A stretch of 40,758 nt of DNA from assembly GCF_000275845.1 (NCBI RefSeq), contig NW_006766903.1, positions 198,581-239,338 of the forward strand, written 5' to 3'. Under the pieces are notes generated by a model. The model did no database searches and had not been told where the DNA came from. It worked only from the letters and a program-made list of their open reading frames with translations. Below are positions 1 to 11,457 of the stretch, in pieces (the stretch's first letter is position 1; every line of letters starts with the position of its first letter). This stretch comes from Dichomitus squalens LYAD-421 SS1 (Eukaryota > Basidiomycota > Agaricomycetes > Polyporales > Polyporaceae). A program made the position numbers and the translations under genes.

Positions 1-1
1 G

Positions 2-142
2 ACACGATCCTTTGGAGGGGGGTACTGTCACGAACCGCCCTCACGGCGCTATGTTTCCTTTTCGATTCGGACCACTGCCTCGTACGTTTCCTTATTGTTC
101 ACTACTCGCTACGGTTTCCCTTTGTCCACACACGGACAATAG
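2..142 (+). CDS. 3' end of a retrotransposon pol reading frame (partial)
   Basis: An open frame runs in from the left edge and stops at TAG 140-142. It reads across the purine-rich tract and into the LTR, giving GGGYCHEPPSRRY near its start. Fungal Ty3/Gypsy pol genes commonly end in this way, with the C-terminus overlapping the polypurine tract and LTR start. Only the last 46 codons are visible, so no protease, reverse transcriptase or integrase domain can be checked. That it is pol is inferred from its position directly before an LTR. Confidence 0.4.
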   Translation, partial: TRSFGGGYCHEPPSRRYVSFSIRTTASYVSLLFTTRYGFPLSTHGQ

Positions 143-458
143 CTCCCTTTGTTCCCACGTCCGCTATTGTCCTACACCCCTTGTACTCCGTACCCATGGC
201 GACGCTATTGTTCTCTAGCGCCCATTGTTCGTTCCCTGTATATAGCTGGATCCCTTGCTACCTGGAGACTCTAGTTTCGACCTCTTGTCTCCAGGTAAGC
301 CATCGTGTATTTCGCTCTGTAGATACCTCGCTCAATACACAACTTGTCTCCAGTCCTGCCTGTTGAGCTCCGCTCCAGTCTCACTGCGATCAGAGCTCGT
401 CGGCGCTCCTGCCTGCCTCGCTCGTCTCCACTTACTCGCTCGACAGTCAGTCGTAACA
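26..458 (+). mobile_element. 3' LTR of a Ty3/Gypsy-like retrotransposon
   Basis: A G-rich polypurine tract (about 14-22) is followed by TGTCACGA at 26 and the segment ends in TCGTAACA at 458. The ends are an imperfect 8 bp inverted repeat (7 of 8 match) with canonical TG...CA termini, giving a 433 bp LTR. A TATATAG box lies at 239-245, as expected for an LTR promoter. The body of the element lies left of the window, so the target-site duplication cannot be tested; it would be about GCACC after 458. The LTR ends exactly where a split host coding frame resumes, which supports the right boundary. Confidence 0.75.
239..245 (+). promoter_or_regulatory. TATA box of the LTR promoter
   Basis: TATATAG lies in the middle of the LTR, where Pol II promoters of LTR retrotransposons normally sit. 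Transcription would run rightwards out of the element into the interrupted host gene at 460-906. Confidence 0.4.
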
Positions 459-459
459 G

Positions 460-906
460 CACCAATGGGGACGATGCGCGCGGCTCAAGTATCTGGAGAT
501 CAGCCACAGGCCTGAATGGCACTCTGATGTTAGTGTGATAGTTCACGTCCTCAATTGCGCAATCGAAGTGACACAATTTATGCTTCCTTTCTAGGTTATG
601 CAATACTGTACAGATGAGCCTGTCAACCTCGCGAACGTCCCCCCAATGCTCGAGCAGCTCATCTGGGCTCCGGCATGGACCAGGATCTACACATATCATG
701 TGTATCCGGACCAGAAGAAGCGGGAGGATATCCGGAACTTTGCGTGGGCTCTGCTCGGTGCATCTCAGGCTCTACGCACTGTAAGATATGAATGGGGGAG
801 ACAGAGTCTTTGCACTTGCTGGTTGTTGCCGTCTCGGGAGGTGCGAGAAGATTGTGTAAGTTTGGTGGAGGACCACGATGATGTGACTTGGGCACAGGTG
901 CGGTAA
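460..906 (+). pseudogene. C-terminal remnant of an F-box/LRR-like protein interrupted by the LTR element
   Basis: Immediately after the LTR an open frame runs 460-528 and includes GRCARLKYLEISHRPEW. A 66 bp intron (529-594, GTTAGT...CTAG) follows, then a second exon 595-906 ending in TAA. The joined frame gives about 125 residues with leucine-rich-repeat-like periodicity (LKYLEIS, MLEQLIW, LRTVRYEW). Agaricomycete F-box/LRR proteins often end this way, but no F-box is present because the 5' half lies beyond the retrotransposon, outside the window. The family call is by resemblance only. The frame starting flush with the LTR end indicates insertion into an exon. The remnant could be transcribed from the LTR promoter. 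Confidence 0.5.
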
Positions 907-1224
907 ACAAGCATACCGAATCAGTTGTATGGTTATGTATGTCCCAGAGCGTACAGTAGACATCCTCTTCACTCACTTCGGCAACGACCTGGTATACGAG
1001 TCAAGCGCTCTGCTATCTGAACCATGATAATGTACGTGTGGAATACTTCGCTGACTAGAGAAATACAAGGATATACCTGCGGTATGACTATTCAAGGAGC
1101 CACTATCCTATAAGAACTGATCAGCCGTGGGTGTCGTGGTGTCGTTTCTTGTTTCGTCGCATCTGATACAACAGGTGTTCATCGATGCAGTCGCTACATT
1201 CACCTCTGCCCGGATACTCATCTC
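907..1224. other. Intergenic, nothing recognised
   Basis: This stretch lies between the interrupted F-box-like remnant and the convergent membrane-protein gene and so holds both 3' ends. I see no RNA gene, repeat or conserved frame. Confidence 0.5.
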
Positions 1225-2654
1225 CTATACAGCCTCCCCCTGCTTGACGTCGCCATCACAAACCTCCTGAAAGTTAAGACGGGAGAGTGGCAATGACACC
1301 TCACTCGTAGTCGCGCTCTTGCTCACATGCTTCGACATTTCGATTACGTCGTTGCCCACTTTGTCCTTGTACGCCTGCATCGCACCCTTCTGGGACCCAA
1401 GTGCCTGAAGAATTGACGGATGCGGCTCGTGCTCTACGTATGTCACCGAGGAAGCAGTCTGGCGTGAGCGCACGGTCTCGGTCAACCGGAAGTTGGAGTC
1501 GGGGCGGGCTTCGTCTCTTATGAGGTTAGTGGCTATTCGGATGGTGATGAGGGAGAAGACGAGGCCCTGTTGACAGACGTGCATTAGACTCGGGGCTTAA
1601 GCGTGAGACACGATGGGGAACGATACGTACGATCAGTGCGGGAAACACGTCTAGACATGTAGGGTAGCCGACTGCGGTGCTATTCACAAACGTGATGACG
1701 AGTGAGACCGCCGCGGCGGAGTATATGGCGGTGGACTGCACGGTGGCCTCGAGGACCTTCCAGAGTTTGAGTTTGTGGCCTTGGAGATAGACTCCGTTGA
1801 AGTCGCGGCTTATGCGGAAGACTTTCAACAGAATACAAACTGGATGCAGAATACGCGTCAAGGTCGATCCTCATTGCGCAGGTCATGGGAGAGTCACTCG
1901 CCTGTACAGATTACGTTCACTATAAGTGACAAGCCATAAAAGGCAACAGACATATAGAACCCCGCAACTCCAAGGAAGGACGAGGCATAACCGATCACTT
2001 GGATGAGACTTGATGAGCGAGCAGTCGATACGGGGAACATACAAAAATCACATACCTGCAGTCAAGATGAGGAGAAGGGACGGGACGATAGTCACAGGCC
2101 AATGCCGACTGTACACCCTATATAGCCGGTAGATCTGACGGAAGCCCATCATGGAGATCAAACCTCACTTGTAAGACAGCTGTGACGCACCATAAACCCA
2201 TCGCCAATCAGCGTCTGCGTCACGTAGAGGACAAACTTCGCCTCCTGCAACGACTTAGGTGCAGTCAAGAACCCAATCCTGGCGATATCGATATCAAGGG
2301 CGAGATGCTGTATGCCGTCGCCCACGCTCAACACATGCGGATGGAGATCGCAGCAGAACGGCGACGTACCACCAGCGACAACAGGAACATAAGCGTATTG
2401 GCCGCAAACAGCACAACTGTCGAAGTCTGCCTCCGAGTTGCCGGATGCGCGCGGCAGAGGATCAGCCACGATCCATAGGCGTATGTCCCAACGAAGGCGC
2501 CAAAGAACACAATCTCAAGGACGAGGGCAGCGAAGTAGAATCCGATAGAAGCGGGACCAGCGAAGGTCTGTCGTACAGGTCGGCGTCAGTAGATGGGTAG
2601 ATAAAATCATGTGCGTACCCCTGCGGCGTTCAGCGATGGCGTCTCATTCGACAT
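1225..2654 (-). CDS. Seven-transmembrane integral membrane protein (basidiomycete family, function unknown)
   Basis: The start is ATG at 2654 (MSNETPSLNAAG) and the stop is TAG at 1225-1227. Seven exons join in frame to about 350 residues. Seven hydrophobic helices are visible, including FYFAALVLEIVFFGAFVGTY and IYSAAAVSLVITFV. Family landmarks are YVTQTLIGDGFM, IYRLYRVYSRHWPV and GLVFSLITIRI, followed by a polar cytoplasmic-type tail of about 100 residues. The same landmarks occur in the same order in the gene at 24832-26225, so the two are paralogs. Such proteins are numerous in Agaricomycetes and have no established function; receptor-like roles are only conjecture. One intron (1840-1901) appears to use a GC-AG donor (ACAG then GCGAGT), because no GT donor keeps the frame. 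Confidence 0.75.
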
Positions 2655-4406
2655 GAACGCGAGAGTTGAAAAGTCTGTAGGGGAGAGACAGCTGCCCACG
2701 CAGCCAGGAGACTGATATACGATACGGGGACCCTGGCCAGAAGACGCGCGCAAATAGATGCAAGGAACCTGAACCTAGCCGCACGTACAGACCGGGCAAG
2801 CGATGCTCTATTCCTACCGTGTATTGCGAACCATCTACTATTCAGTGTATGGTTTGGACCTGTTCCGCATGACCGCTGGGTTTGATCGTTGCACCCACAG
2901 CGGCAACTAGTCCGGTTCGCTCGCTGGGGCGCCCTTAAGACGTTACTGTGCCACGCTCATGCGCCACTGGGCCTAAGTGGAGTCAAGGGACACATACGTT
3001 TCACGTCAAATAGGAGCCTTCGCCAAGGAATCTGTGAAACGACAGTACTGATTCAACTCGGCTGCAAGACAGATCGGTGCATAATTCATGCCATTGTTGC
3101 GGAATTCTTATCCGAATCATGCCGGGTCCGACCTACCTCCACTGCAGAGAGGACTTTGCGCGCGGGAGAGAGTGCCTGGATCTGGAGACGTTCAGGGACA
3201 TGTGCATCGCATGTAGGCAGAGACGAAAGTTCCTACAGAGCAGAAGCACACCTGCGTCGTGGTTTGCGGTGGCCTGAAGCCTAGTACGTGATCCAATCGC
3301 CATCGATCATCATTTAGGGCGCGAAAGGTAAACGATGAAAACATGATTGGTGGATGTTAAAGATTCTGTGAGAACCTCTGGCATCAGTGGGCCTACGAAC
3401 ATGGTGAGAGGGGAAAACGACTAATACCTGCCGTCCTATCTGCGCGTTAGGAGACAAACATCCAGCCCGCTGTTGAGCTGCGATATTCGAATATACGCGC
3501 ACGATTTGCCGATCGCATGTACTTGGTCTCAGCTACTCGCATGACTTTTCAAACAGGGAGCCTGCATAGTACCCGTTCCGTAGGGGACTTAACCAGCCAG
3601 TCTGAGCTCGAGACACCCTGCTGCGGAGACTTGTGCCATGCAGAAGGTGGCAGTTTCAGCTCGATTGGAAGGCGGCGGAGCTCCGTGCACGAGCTGAGAC
3701 CGCCGGATCCCTGCTTTATGATGTGTTCAGTCGGATGGGCGGTGCTGAAGCTCATGGGGTCAAGTCGTCGATAGAGTGCGTAAGCTCGGGGGCAGAGTTG
3801 GGCATCGCTTGCGACAACAGCGCCACGTCGAGACTAGCCTCTTCGGCGCTGTACTTTTCCTTGCAGATAGGAGGAGACGGGCCGACGGTCCGGGGATTGT
3901 ACTACGAGCACCCGATGCATTTGCTGTGTAGAAAGGACTGCCACCTGGCAAGTCGAAATCATCGAGTCGTGGTCAGGCTGGCAAATTATGCCTCGCAAGC
4001 GGATTTCGACTTGTGGACATTCTTTACTTCAAAATCCTGCTGATTGAAAGTAGCCCATACCGGATGTCGGCCAGTACCCAAGTGAGTAGACTCTGTTTCT
4101 CTCGTAACTCTCAGAGAGGGCGCCTTAGGACGTGGGCCCAGCGACAGGCTACCTCTGATAGGCTTGAGCTATACTGCACGGACAGCCCAGTGTGGGAGGT
4201 GGTAGCTACAGACCTCTTCAAAGGCTTGACTCGAATGTCAGGAGGTAATACGACGTTCACTGTGCGCCCGGCGCCGCCGAGTGCAGCGTTTCAGCTCTCG
4301 GCTGAGCAACTGTGGTCAGCTTTGCGAACGAGCTGGGCACGGATTGTTGCCGAGATTACTCGTTGGCTATCTGACGTCCTTATGAAGCGGGGCTTCGAAT
4401 CATGAG
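2655..4406. other. Intergenic, no supported gene
   Basis: About 1.75 kb separate the seven-helix gene from the DUR3 promoter. A frame at about 4063-4405 (114 residues from the first ATG) ends in WLSDVLMKRGFES and has a plausible protein-like composition. A frame at 3117-3277 contains two Cys pairs. I recognise no family in either, and neither has supporting splice structure. A degenerate gene is possible here but not shown. Confidence 0.4.
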
Positions 4407-4450
4407 ACTCCATCCTCTACCTGCGCTCTCCCACCCGCCCCTCTTATCAC
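4407..4450 (+). promoter_or_regulatory. Pyrimidine-rich tract upstream of the urea transporter
   Basis: A CT-rich stretch with few purines lies about 130-170 bp before the inferred DUR3 start codon. CT-rich tracts are common core-promoter features of highly expressed basidiomycete genes. No TATA box is evident nearby. The assignment rests only on composition and position. Confidence 0.3.
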
Positions 4451-4579
4451 CATGTCGTGCGAGAGACCGTTACGTACCCCGAGAAGATGGCTGTCTCCGA
4501 TAAGGGATACTCCATCCTGTCTTTTTTAAGGGTTTGCGCATATCACACCTCGTATCCATACTCCTCGACGCTACTCGTT

Positions 4580-7500
4580 ATGGAACCCGAGTTCAGGCCA
4601 CTTCTTGGTATGCTCGCCTGGTTCACGAAGGACGCTTGAGCCGTACTGAAAGGTGACATAGACCAAAGTGTGGGGTATGGAGTCGTAGTCGGTATGGTCT
4701 TTTGATGATATCCCAAGCATTGAGTTGCGCTGACGTTTCGACGTTTACAGGAGTTGGCTTCTTCTTTGCCGCGCTCATGCTAGCACTCACCGCGCTGCAA
4801 ACTAAGTTCTCGAGGTTCTCTCCATCCTCTTCTGAGGAGTTCTCGGTAGGGATCTGTTTGTAGACGCTTCTGCCTTGCTTTGCCTAACCTAACTCATAGA
4901 GCGCATCAAGAAGCGTGAAGGTACGTCTTGCAGTCATCCGTACGCTCTTGACAGCGTCTCATGTCCGTATCACAGCCAGGACTAGTATGTTGTGGGATGT
5001 AAGTGTCGACCTCTTGGATCATGGAGAAACCTATGAGTTTTGCCTTCCGTAGTGTCAGCGCGTGGACATGGAGCGCAACTTTGCTTCAATCGAGCACGGC
5101 AGCGTACACCTTTGGTGAGTACCTTCTTAAGACATGGAAGTTTCGTGTCATTCCGACCATGATCAGGTATCAGTGGTCCATGGTACGTGATGGATGTCCC
5201 CTTCTCAGACTCATGCTGTTGTCTTTATCTGCTCATATTGTAGGTGGTATGGTGTCGGAGGGACGATACAGCTCGCGATATTCGGTATGGTCGCTGCGAA
5301 GGTCAAGATGAACGCGAACGGCGCTCATACCTTCCTCGAGGTGGAGACAGTGCTTATCTCTTAGTCCCTACACTACTGACGATACCATCGTGCTTCGATA
5401 GATAGTGAAAGTGCGCTTTGGAACAGGAGCACATCTCCTCTTCACATTCTATGCCTTCCTCTGCATTTTGGTCGTGTGCGGATCGCTCCTATGTACGTCT
5501 CGTGTCCTGAGTTGCTTATAGCTACATTGCATTGAAAGACGATCCGCACTACCAGTGGGAGGGGCGGCTACTGTAAACGCGCTGACAGGGATGAACATCA
5601 TCGCGGCATGCTTCCTGCTCCCCATTGGAATCGCTGTCTACGTCATCTTCGGCGGGCTGCGCGCTACTTTCATCTGTGACTACGCGCATACTTTGATTCT
5701 GTTCGTGATCATCTATTTCTTCTTCGGGAAGGTCTAGTACGTGCTATCATTCCATGTCCCTTCCATTCAACTATGCAGCTATAACGAGCTGCTCCTTTAT
5801 AGTGGGACTTCCGAGGCCACCGGCAGCATCGGAGCCATGTACGACTTGCTAGTTCAAGCTGGCAAAGACACGCCGGTCGTCGGGAACACAGAAGGCAGCT
5901 ATCTGACGATGAAGTCGAACCAAGGCCTCGTCTTCGGAGCAGCCACTATCATGAGCGGTAAGTCTCTCTGTTGATGAGGGAATATACACCATTTCTGAAT
6001 AACAGACGCAAGGTTTTTCCGGAGTCTTTTGTGATCAAGGTAAGCCTCCTTGCTCTAGAACGAGTCTAGTACTGAAGCAATGGTGCATGAACAGGATACT
6101 GGCAGAGGGTAAGTAACGTTTCGCCTCCAGCGCGCTCCTCTAATGGATTTCCTGCACTCCTCTAGGCTATAGCAAGCGCTCCTAAGTCTACGACTAAAGC
6201 ATATGTGAGCCCTCCTCCATTCCCGAAAACAACTGGGTGCTCATCATGTGACAGGTGCTGGGCGGTCTGTCGTGGTTCGCCATTCCGTGGGGGTTCGCTT
6301 CCTGCCTCGGCCTCGCTGCCCGCGCCTTAGTTACCAACGTAAGTGCCTCTTCTTTGCGACTGCACTATTGCGTGTGAGACTCATCATTCACACGCACGAT
6401 AGCCTAAATTTCCAACCTACCCGAATCCTTTGTCCATCTCCCAGACGAGCGCTGGGCTCGCGGCGCCTGCCGCAGCCGCGGTGGTGATGGGTAAAGGAGG
6501 CGCAATAGCCATCCTGCTCGTCGTCTTGTGAGCACATTTTCTTCGGATTATGGGAAAGCGTACTCTCGCGGGTGCAGACTCATGATCAATATCTAGCATG
6601 GCGGTCACATCCGCAGTCAGCTCCGAAATGATCGCAGTCTCCAGTCTTTTGTGAGCAGTTAATGGTGATCCCTCAGTATAGCTTATACTCACTATTCTGC
6701 ATATTCAGTACATACGAGTAAACCTAGAACCCTCACTCGTCGACTATGAAAGCTCACATAGGTTCAGCTTGTACCGCACTTACTTTCGCCCCAAAGCGAC
6801 CAGCGCGGAGATTGTGCGGGTGTCGCACTACTTCATTTGCTTCTGGGCAATATGGGCCGGATGCTGGGCCACTATAGTGCGTCGAACCAAATAAGTCCAT
6901 GGTTAGCCGGCTGAAATAGGTTCCAGCTGAACGCGGGTGGCGTTGATCTAGGCTGGCTTTTCTACGTCCAGTAAGTCACATCACTTGTTCGGCTTGGCTT
7001 AGCAGGGTGTGATCAGTCTCTCGAACAGGGGCGTAGTGTTAAGTCCTGCAGTCATTCCTATCACCCTGACCGTCATGTGGTCGAAGCTGACCCGTGCAGG
7101 CGTCCTCGCGGGAAGCATCATTGGGGCGATACTTGGCATGCTAGCGTGGATGATAGGCTGCTGGAAGATATTTGGTGAGTATGAGCGTGTGTCACCCCGA
7201 GAGTCATATTGCTGACACTTTACCGCTAGGTGTCATTAACATCACTACCCTCGCTGAACCTTACTCTGCCGTCTGCAGTGCCCTGACTGGACTGCTGTTC
7301 TCGGGACTGATCACGGTGCTCGTGTCGCTTGCGAGTACGTCTCCCCCATCGTGCAATACATGCACCAACGACTGACTGATCTCACACCCTCCCGTCTCCA
7401 GAGCCGGATAAATATGACTTCACAGGCACGCGCGCGATTGCAATGTATGACGACGCGTCCCGCAACGACAGCAGGGAGGACATCAAGCCCGAGGAATCAG

Positions 7501-7975
7501 GGAACAGCAGTCCCATAGAGACCTCGCCCGTCGTCGACAAAGAGATGTCCGAAGACTCGACGACGGCGCAAGTCCTGATCGTGCAGGGAGACGGCCAAGC
7601 TGTCAGCAGCGCGGAGCTGAGATCGGTCTTCAAGCGTGCGGCGTGGTACTCCTTGCTGCTCACGGTGATCGTCTGTCTCGTCGGTAAGCGCCTGGTTCCA
7701 ATCAGCTCGACCGGTTGTGAGATACTCATCGCCGCTACAGTCCCCTTCCCTATGTTCTTCACGCACTATGTGTTCAGCAAGGGCTTTTACACGTTTTGGG
7801 TGGCATGCACAATGTGAGCCATCTCTGAGAATCGACCAATACCCTTCGACATTGACCCGGAAGCGGTGACAGCATCTGGGCGGCGATGAGCGGGGTCTTC
7901 TGTATGGTCCTGCCATTGTGGGAGTCTAGGAAAGAGATGATGCTCATCATTGGAGGCCTTTTGAGACTCAATTAG
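4580..7975 (+). CDS. DUR3: Urea/polyamine active transporter, sodium:solute symporter family (DUR3)
   Basis: This encodes a plasma-membrane proton-coupled urea permease of the solute:sodium symporter family. I can join about 25 exons in frame to roughly 720 residues, close to yeast Dur3. Diagnostic segments in order are [147 protein letters not shown] and PLWESRKEM. The start, ATG 4580 ([10 protein letters not shown]), is inferred through a 45 bp intron (4608-4652), because the exon carrying VGYGVVVG has an upstream in-frame stop and no ATG. The stop is TAG 7973-7975. No disabling lesion was seen. Expression under nitrogen limitation is known for the family, but no GATA-site analysis was done here. 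Confidence 0.9.
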
Positions 7976-8321
7976 AGTAGAAGACCCTTCCGTCCAGAGC
8001 GAGTCACTGCCGTACGCTTGCCGTGTGTTGTTGTCGGCGGCCGAATGATGGATTCTCCGCCTCAGAACGCTGACACAGCGCGCATGACTCTATAAAGAGA
8101 CTGAACGTGCAAGTCAAGGGTGATACCTTCGCATTCACCGCGGCTCGTCTCTTCGCTTCCTTGCGGAGCTGCTTGGAACTGACCTCTTCGTCTGCTCCGC
8201 TTGCTCTTTGTCCGACGCTGCTTGTCAGCTCTCGTCGTGGTGTCTTCCCGGGCTGGATACCCTACATCGCTATTTGAAAGAATAACGGCGGGCACACGAA
8301 ACCCATCACATTACAGCAGTA

Positions 8322-8444
8322 GTTACGACATGTACCTGATGCCTATCATGAGGCACGGCCTGGCAGGGCAATTACGGGATCAGGAAAGGAAAGAGGCATG
8401 AGGATGACCTCCCGAGAGAGACAATCATGGAGGAGCGTAGCGCC
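8322..8444 (+). repeat. Diverged direct repeat, copy 1
   Basis: This copy contains CATGAGGCACGGCCTGGCAG at 8349, then GGGCAATTACGGGATC, and ends near GAGCGTAGCGCC. The same ordered blocks recur about 322 bp downstream at 8656-8754 with substitutions and small indels. No terminal inverted repeats or coding capacity were recognised. Confidence 0.4.
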
Positions 8445-8655
8445 TTCTACACGCACACGTACTCCATTGCTGTACCTTGAGTCCTGCGCGGCCTCGCAGG
8501 ATGATAAACGCTAGCCCCTGTCAACCGCCCATACTTCGGGTACTTCCCCTTGCACCACCCGTCACTCTTACTCCCCCTCACACACTCCTAGCTCGCACAA
8601 GCCACAGGCTCGCATATGAACCGCTGAACCCTCCCCATTACTGTGTAGTCAGTCG

Positions 8656-8754
8656 ATGTAGTTACGGCCTACCATGAGGCTCGGCCTCGCAGGGCAATGG
8701 ACGGGATCCAGAAGAAGGATGATAAACGGGATCTACAAGAAGAGCGTAGCGCCG
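8656..8754 (+). repeat. Diverged direct repeat, copy 2
   Basis: This copy shares GTAGTTACG, CATGAGGC.CGGCCT, GCAGGGCAAT, ACGGGATC and GAGCGTAGCGCC in order with copy 1. A third partial block, GCCTCGCAGGATGATAAACG at about 8490, resembles the internal GATGATAAACGGG of this copy. This suggests an old, degenerate tandem duplication. Confidence 0.4.
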
Positions 8755-11368
8755 ATAAGGGCAGAGGACGCCGATGGAAAAACTGAGGAAGACGCGGCGT
8801 CAGCGGCTGCCTGGACCAGCGTGCATAAGAAGAGAGCTTTGTCCAGCTATCGTCAATATCATAATAGGGAAAGCGTAGACGACTCGATCGTGTCCCGCCT
8901 GCGTTGCTGTGAGCCCGTTTCTAGTGGAAGGCGAGCCCTTAACGATGCGAACGTTTCTCTACATCTCTTAGAGGCTTACGGAAGGGATCACTGTGAAGCG
9001 TTGCCGACGATGGTATTGACGTTTGAGAACGTCTTGCATCATCCGCAGCCGACGACGCTGATTTGCACGCCGTGGGCGAACATCGGGAATACACGGCGCC
9101 CCAACCGGGAACTCGAACAGAGAAATCACAAGCCTCGCGCACGAAGCGTCTGCGGAGCACATACCGTACGTTCAGTAAGTCGGCCGCGTGCAGCCCTGGC
9201 GCCAGAGGAGGTGGTAATCGGGGGAGGAGAGGGCAAGCAAGGGCGCACATACTGTACTATCCGCCGGCCGCCTTCGGGCGGCAAGATAGGATGTCGAAGA
9301 TCGTCTGCAGTGACGCGGGCCCGGGGTCTGCGACAGGACGGATGGCCTGGTTCAGATCATACAGGCGAGCTGGGTCTGGGGTGTCAGATATCCACCGCTG
9401 GGATCCGTTGTGGGCATGCACCACACTAGGAAGCGCAAGGCGCGTGTATGCGGTTCGACGACCGGCCGTAGCCCTAGAGGAAGGAAGACATGGGCACAGT
9501 TACGACTCCAGCTAGATCGCACGAGCTCGACGCAGGCGTACGCCCAGAGGGGCCGGGTATGGGTTGAACAGCCAGTAGGGCGACGAGCTGATGGGCCGGC
9601 TGAGGATGCGGGACCAAGAGCGGTTTCCAGGAGTAGTGTAGTACATCCATCCATGCAGGGCAGCCGCGTAGGACGTCCATGGCGGGTGCAGATGGACAGA
9701 TGGACGAGGCGATGGGCGGCTTCGAGAGACCGGGAGGGTTGTCTTGTCTAGTACTAAGTAGGATGTAGATGGACGAGGGACTTTCCGGTATAGCCTTCAG
9801 AACGAGAGTGGAGTCCAAGTGAGTAGAGTCACCAACAGTCCATGACCAGCGGCGGTGCCGGGATGCGCAGACCGTGCACGTCGAGTTGACGAAGGGCTGC
9901 ATACACAGCACGAAGCTGTGCTCACTGCAGAAAGGGATGGTCATTTTCCGGGGCAAGGGTCGACACCGATCGCGAGCGGTCTTCTTCCCCGTCTTTAAGT
10001 CGCATCATGATCGCAGCTATGCATGAGATGCGTTTTGCGGGGCATACAGTGAATCAAATCAAAATGCAAACGTCAAATCGAAAATTCCAGGAGGACCGGC
10101 CAGCGTGACACATGCCTTCCAAACCACCCGGACGTACCTTTGCACACCAGACCTGCGCAGAACGCCGTCTTCCACGACTCGTACATACACCAGCATCACC
10201 CGTTGTCGCACCCGGCGGGCCGCCTCGCGAACGCAGACCCACAAGGTCCTCCTCTCCCGTACGCGTTCCGCACGGGGCCCCATGGGGGGACGCGGGGACG
10301 CTGGCCGGTCGCAGCTGATGCGTCTCTCGCAACTGATGGCGAGGCTAAACGACTTCTCCCAGGAACGGGCGGTCGCGAAGGCGCGGAGATGCGGGCATCT
10401 GCTCCAGCTTGGCGCGGGCGGACTTGTCGGACATCGCGACCACTACATACTAGAGTGGCGGCAAATGCTTCACGCGGAAGGAGCAGGCCAGTGCCAGCGA
10501 AATGGAAGGTGTACTGTATAGCGGACGCTGTGGCCACCGTATGGAATGGAGCGGTTGCTATTCGTGCGGAGTGGAGGACGGAGCATGCGTGCTGCAGTCG
10601 TCACGGGGAAATGACGCCGAGTGGTAGCGAGGAGCAGGAAGGAGACGGTCGGGTTCACTTACGGGCGGATAGTGTACGAACGTTCGAAAGGCAAAGAGGC
10701 GTCAGAGGGGCTGGCCGCGTAAAGGTTGTACGTTGCAGGGAAGCGGCTACGGAGTCGCGAAGGCGCGTCGTTGGCAGATATGGAGACACGGCTTGCCTTC
10801 TGTGACCGTGGGCGGGGCCAAAAGAACGGGATTGGCATGGAGGACATCCGGGCAAGGCGGAGCGGCGGGAAAGAAGGCAGGAAGTGGGCGACGGCAGCGG
10901 TCAGCAGACGCTATGGGAGGTCACGATGGACGTCGTTGCGCGTGGTGGGCAGGGAGGGAAACGCGGGCGAGTGATGGGGCGTGCTGCGTGTTATGGAACG
11001 TCTGACGGGGAACGCAGGGGTGGGAGGGCGCGGCGGGGCGCGACTGGCGATGGCGGGTGATTGTGCGCGGATATTAGATTCAAGGCATCGAACTGAGCCC
11101 ATCATACGCATCAGGCGAGACTGGCAAGCGACCAAGCTAACGGCGGGCGAGAGAGTGAGGGCCGGCGAAGACGAGGGAGAAGGTTGTGTACATTGCGTGC
11201 GTGCTGGACGGCGGAGAGCCGCTAGGACGAGTAGTGGCCAGCGAGCTTACGGCACTCGCCTCGCGCGTGCAGCGGGGTACGGGCGCCTGTGCAGGACATC
11301 GAACCGTCAGTGACCGCGCCATGCTCATGACTGCAGCCCATCTTCCTTCATCTCCCTTTGCCGAGCCG

Positions 11369-11375
11369 TATAAAT
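11369..11375 (+). promoter_or_regulatory. TATA box of the GH3 gene
   Basis: TATAAAT lies 83 bp upstream of ATG 11458. That spacing suits a TATA-driven start about 30 bp downstream and a short 5' leader. It supports 11458 as the translation start and the Ser-rich exon as the true first exon. Confidence 0.55.
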
Positions 11376-11457
11376 TGGCCATGGCCACCCTCCTCCGAGC
11401 TTTATCCGGTCCCTCTTGCTGCTCGCCCTCTGCAAGCATTCCGGCGACCTCGACGCC

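Larger units (their letters stand above)
7976..11368. other. Long intergenic stretch, gene-poor and increasingly GC-rich
   Basis: Several long frames exist (8674-9429, 251 codons; 10140-10805, 221 codons). They are low-complexity, Arg/Gly/Ser/Ala-rich, overlap other open frames and resemble no family I know. From about 10050 rightwards the sequence is GC- and purine-rich, where stop codons are rare and chance frames grow long. It probably contains the upstream regulatory region of the GH3 gene and decayed sequence. A pair of diverged direct repeats is annotated separately. Confidence 0.45.

Noticed and set aside
8674..9429. Plus-strand frame of 251 codons
   Set aside because: It has no recognised domain, an Arg/Ser-rich mixed composition, overlapping frames on both strands, and a start inside a degenerate repeat. 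It is not supported as a gene.
10140..10805. Plus-strand frame of 221 codons
   Set aside because: It lies in stop-poor GC-rich DNA, with other frames of similar length over the same bases, and has no recognisable sequence feature.
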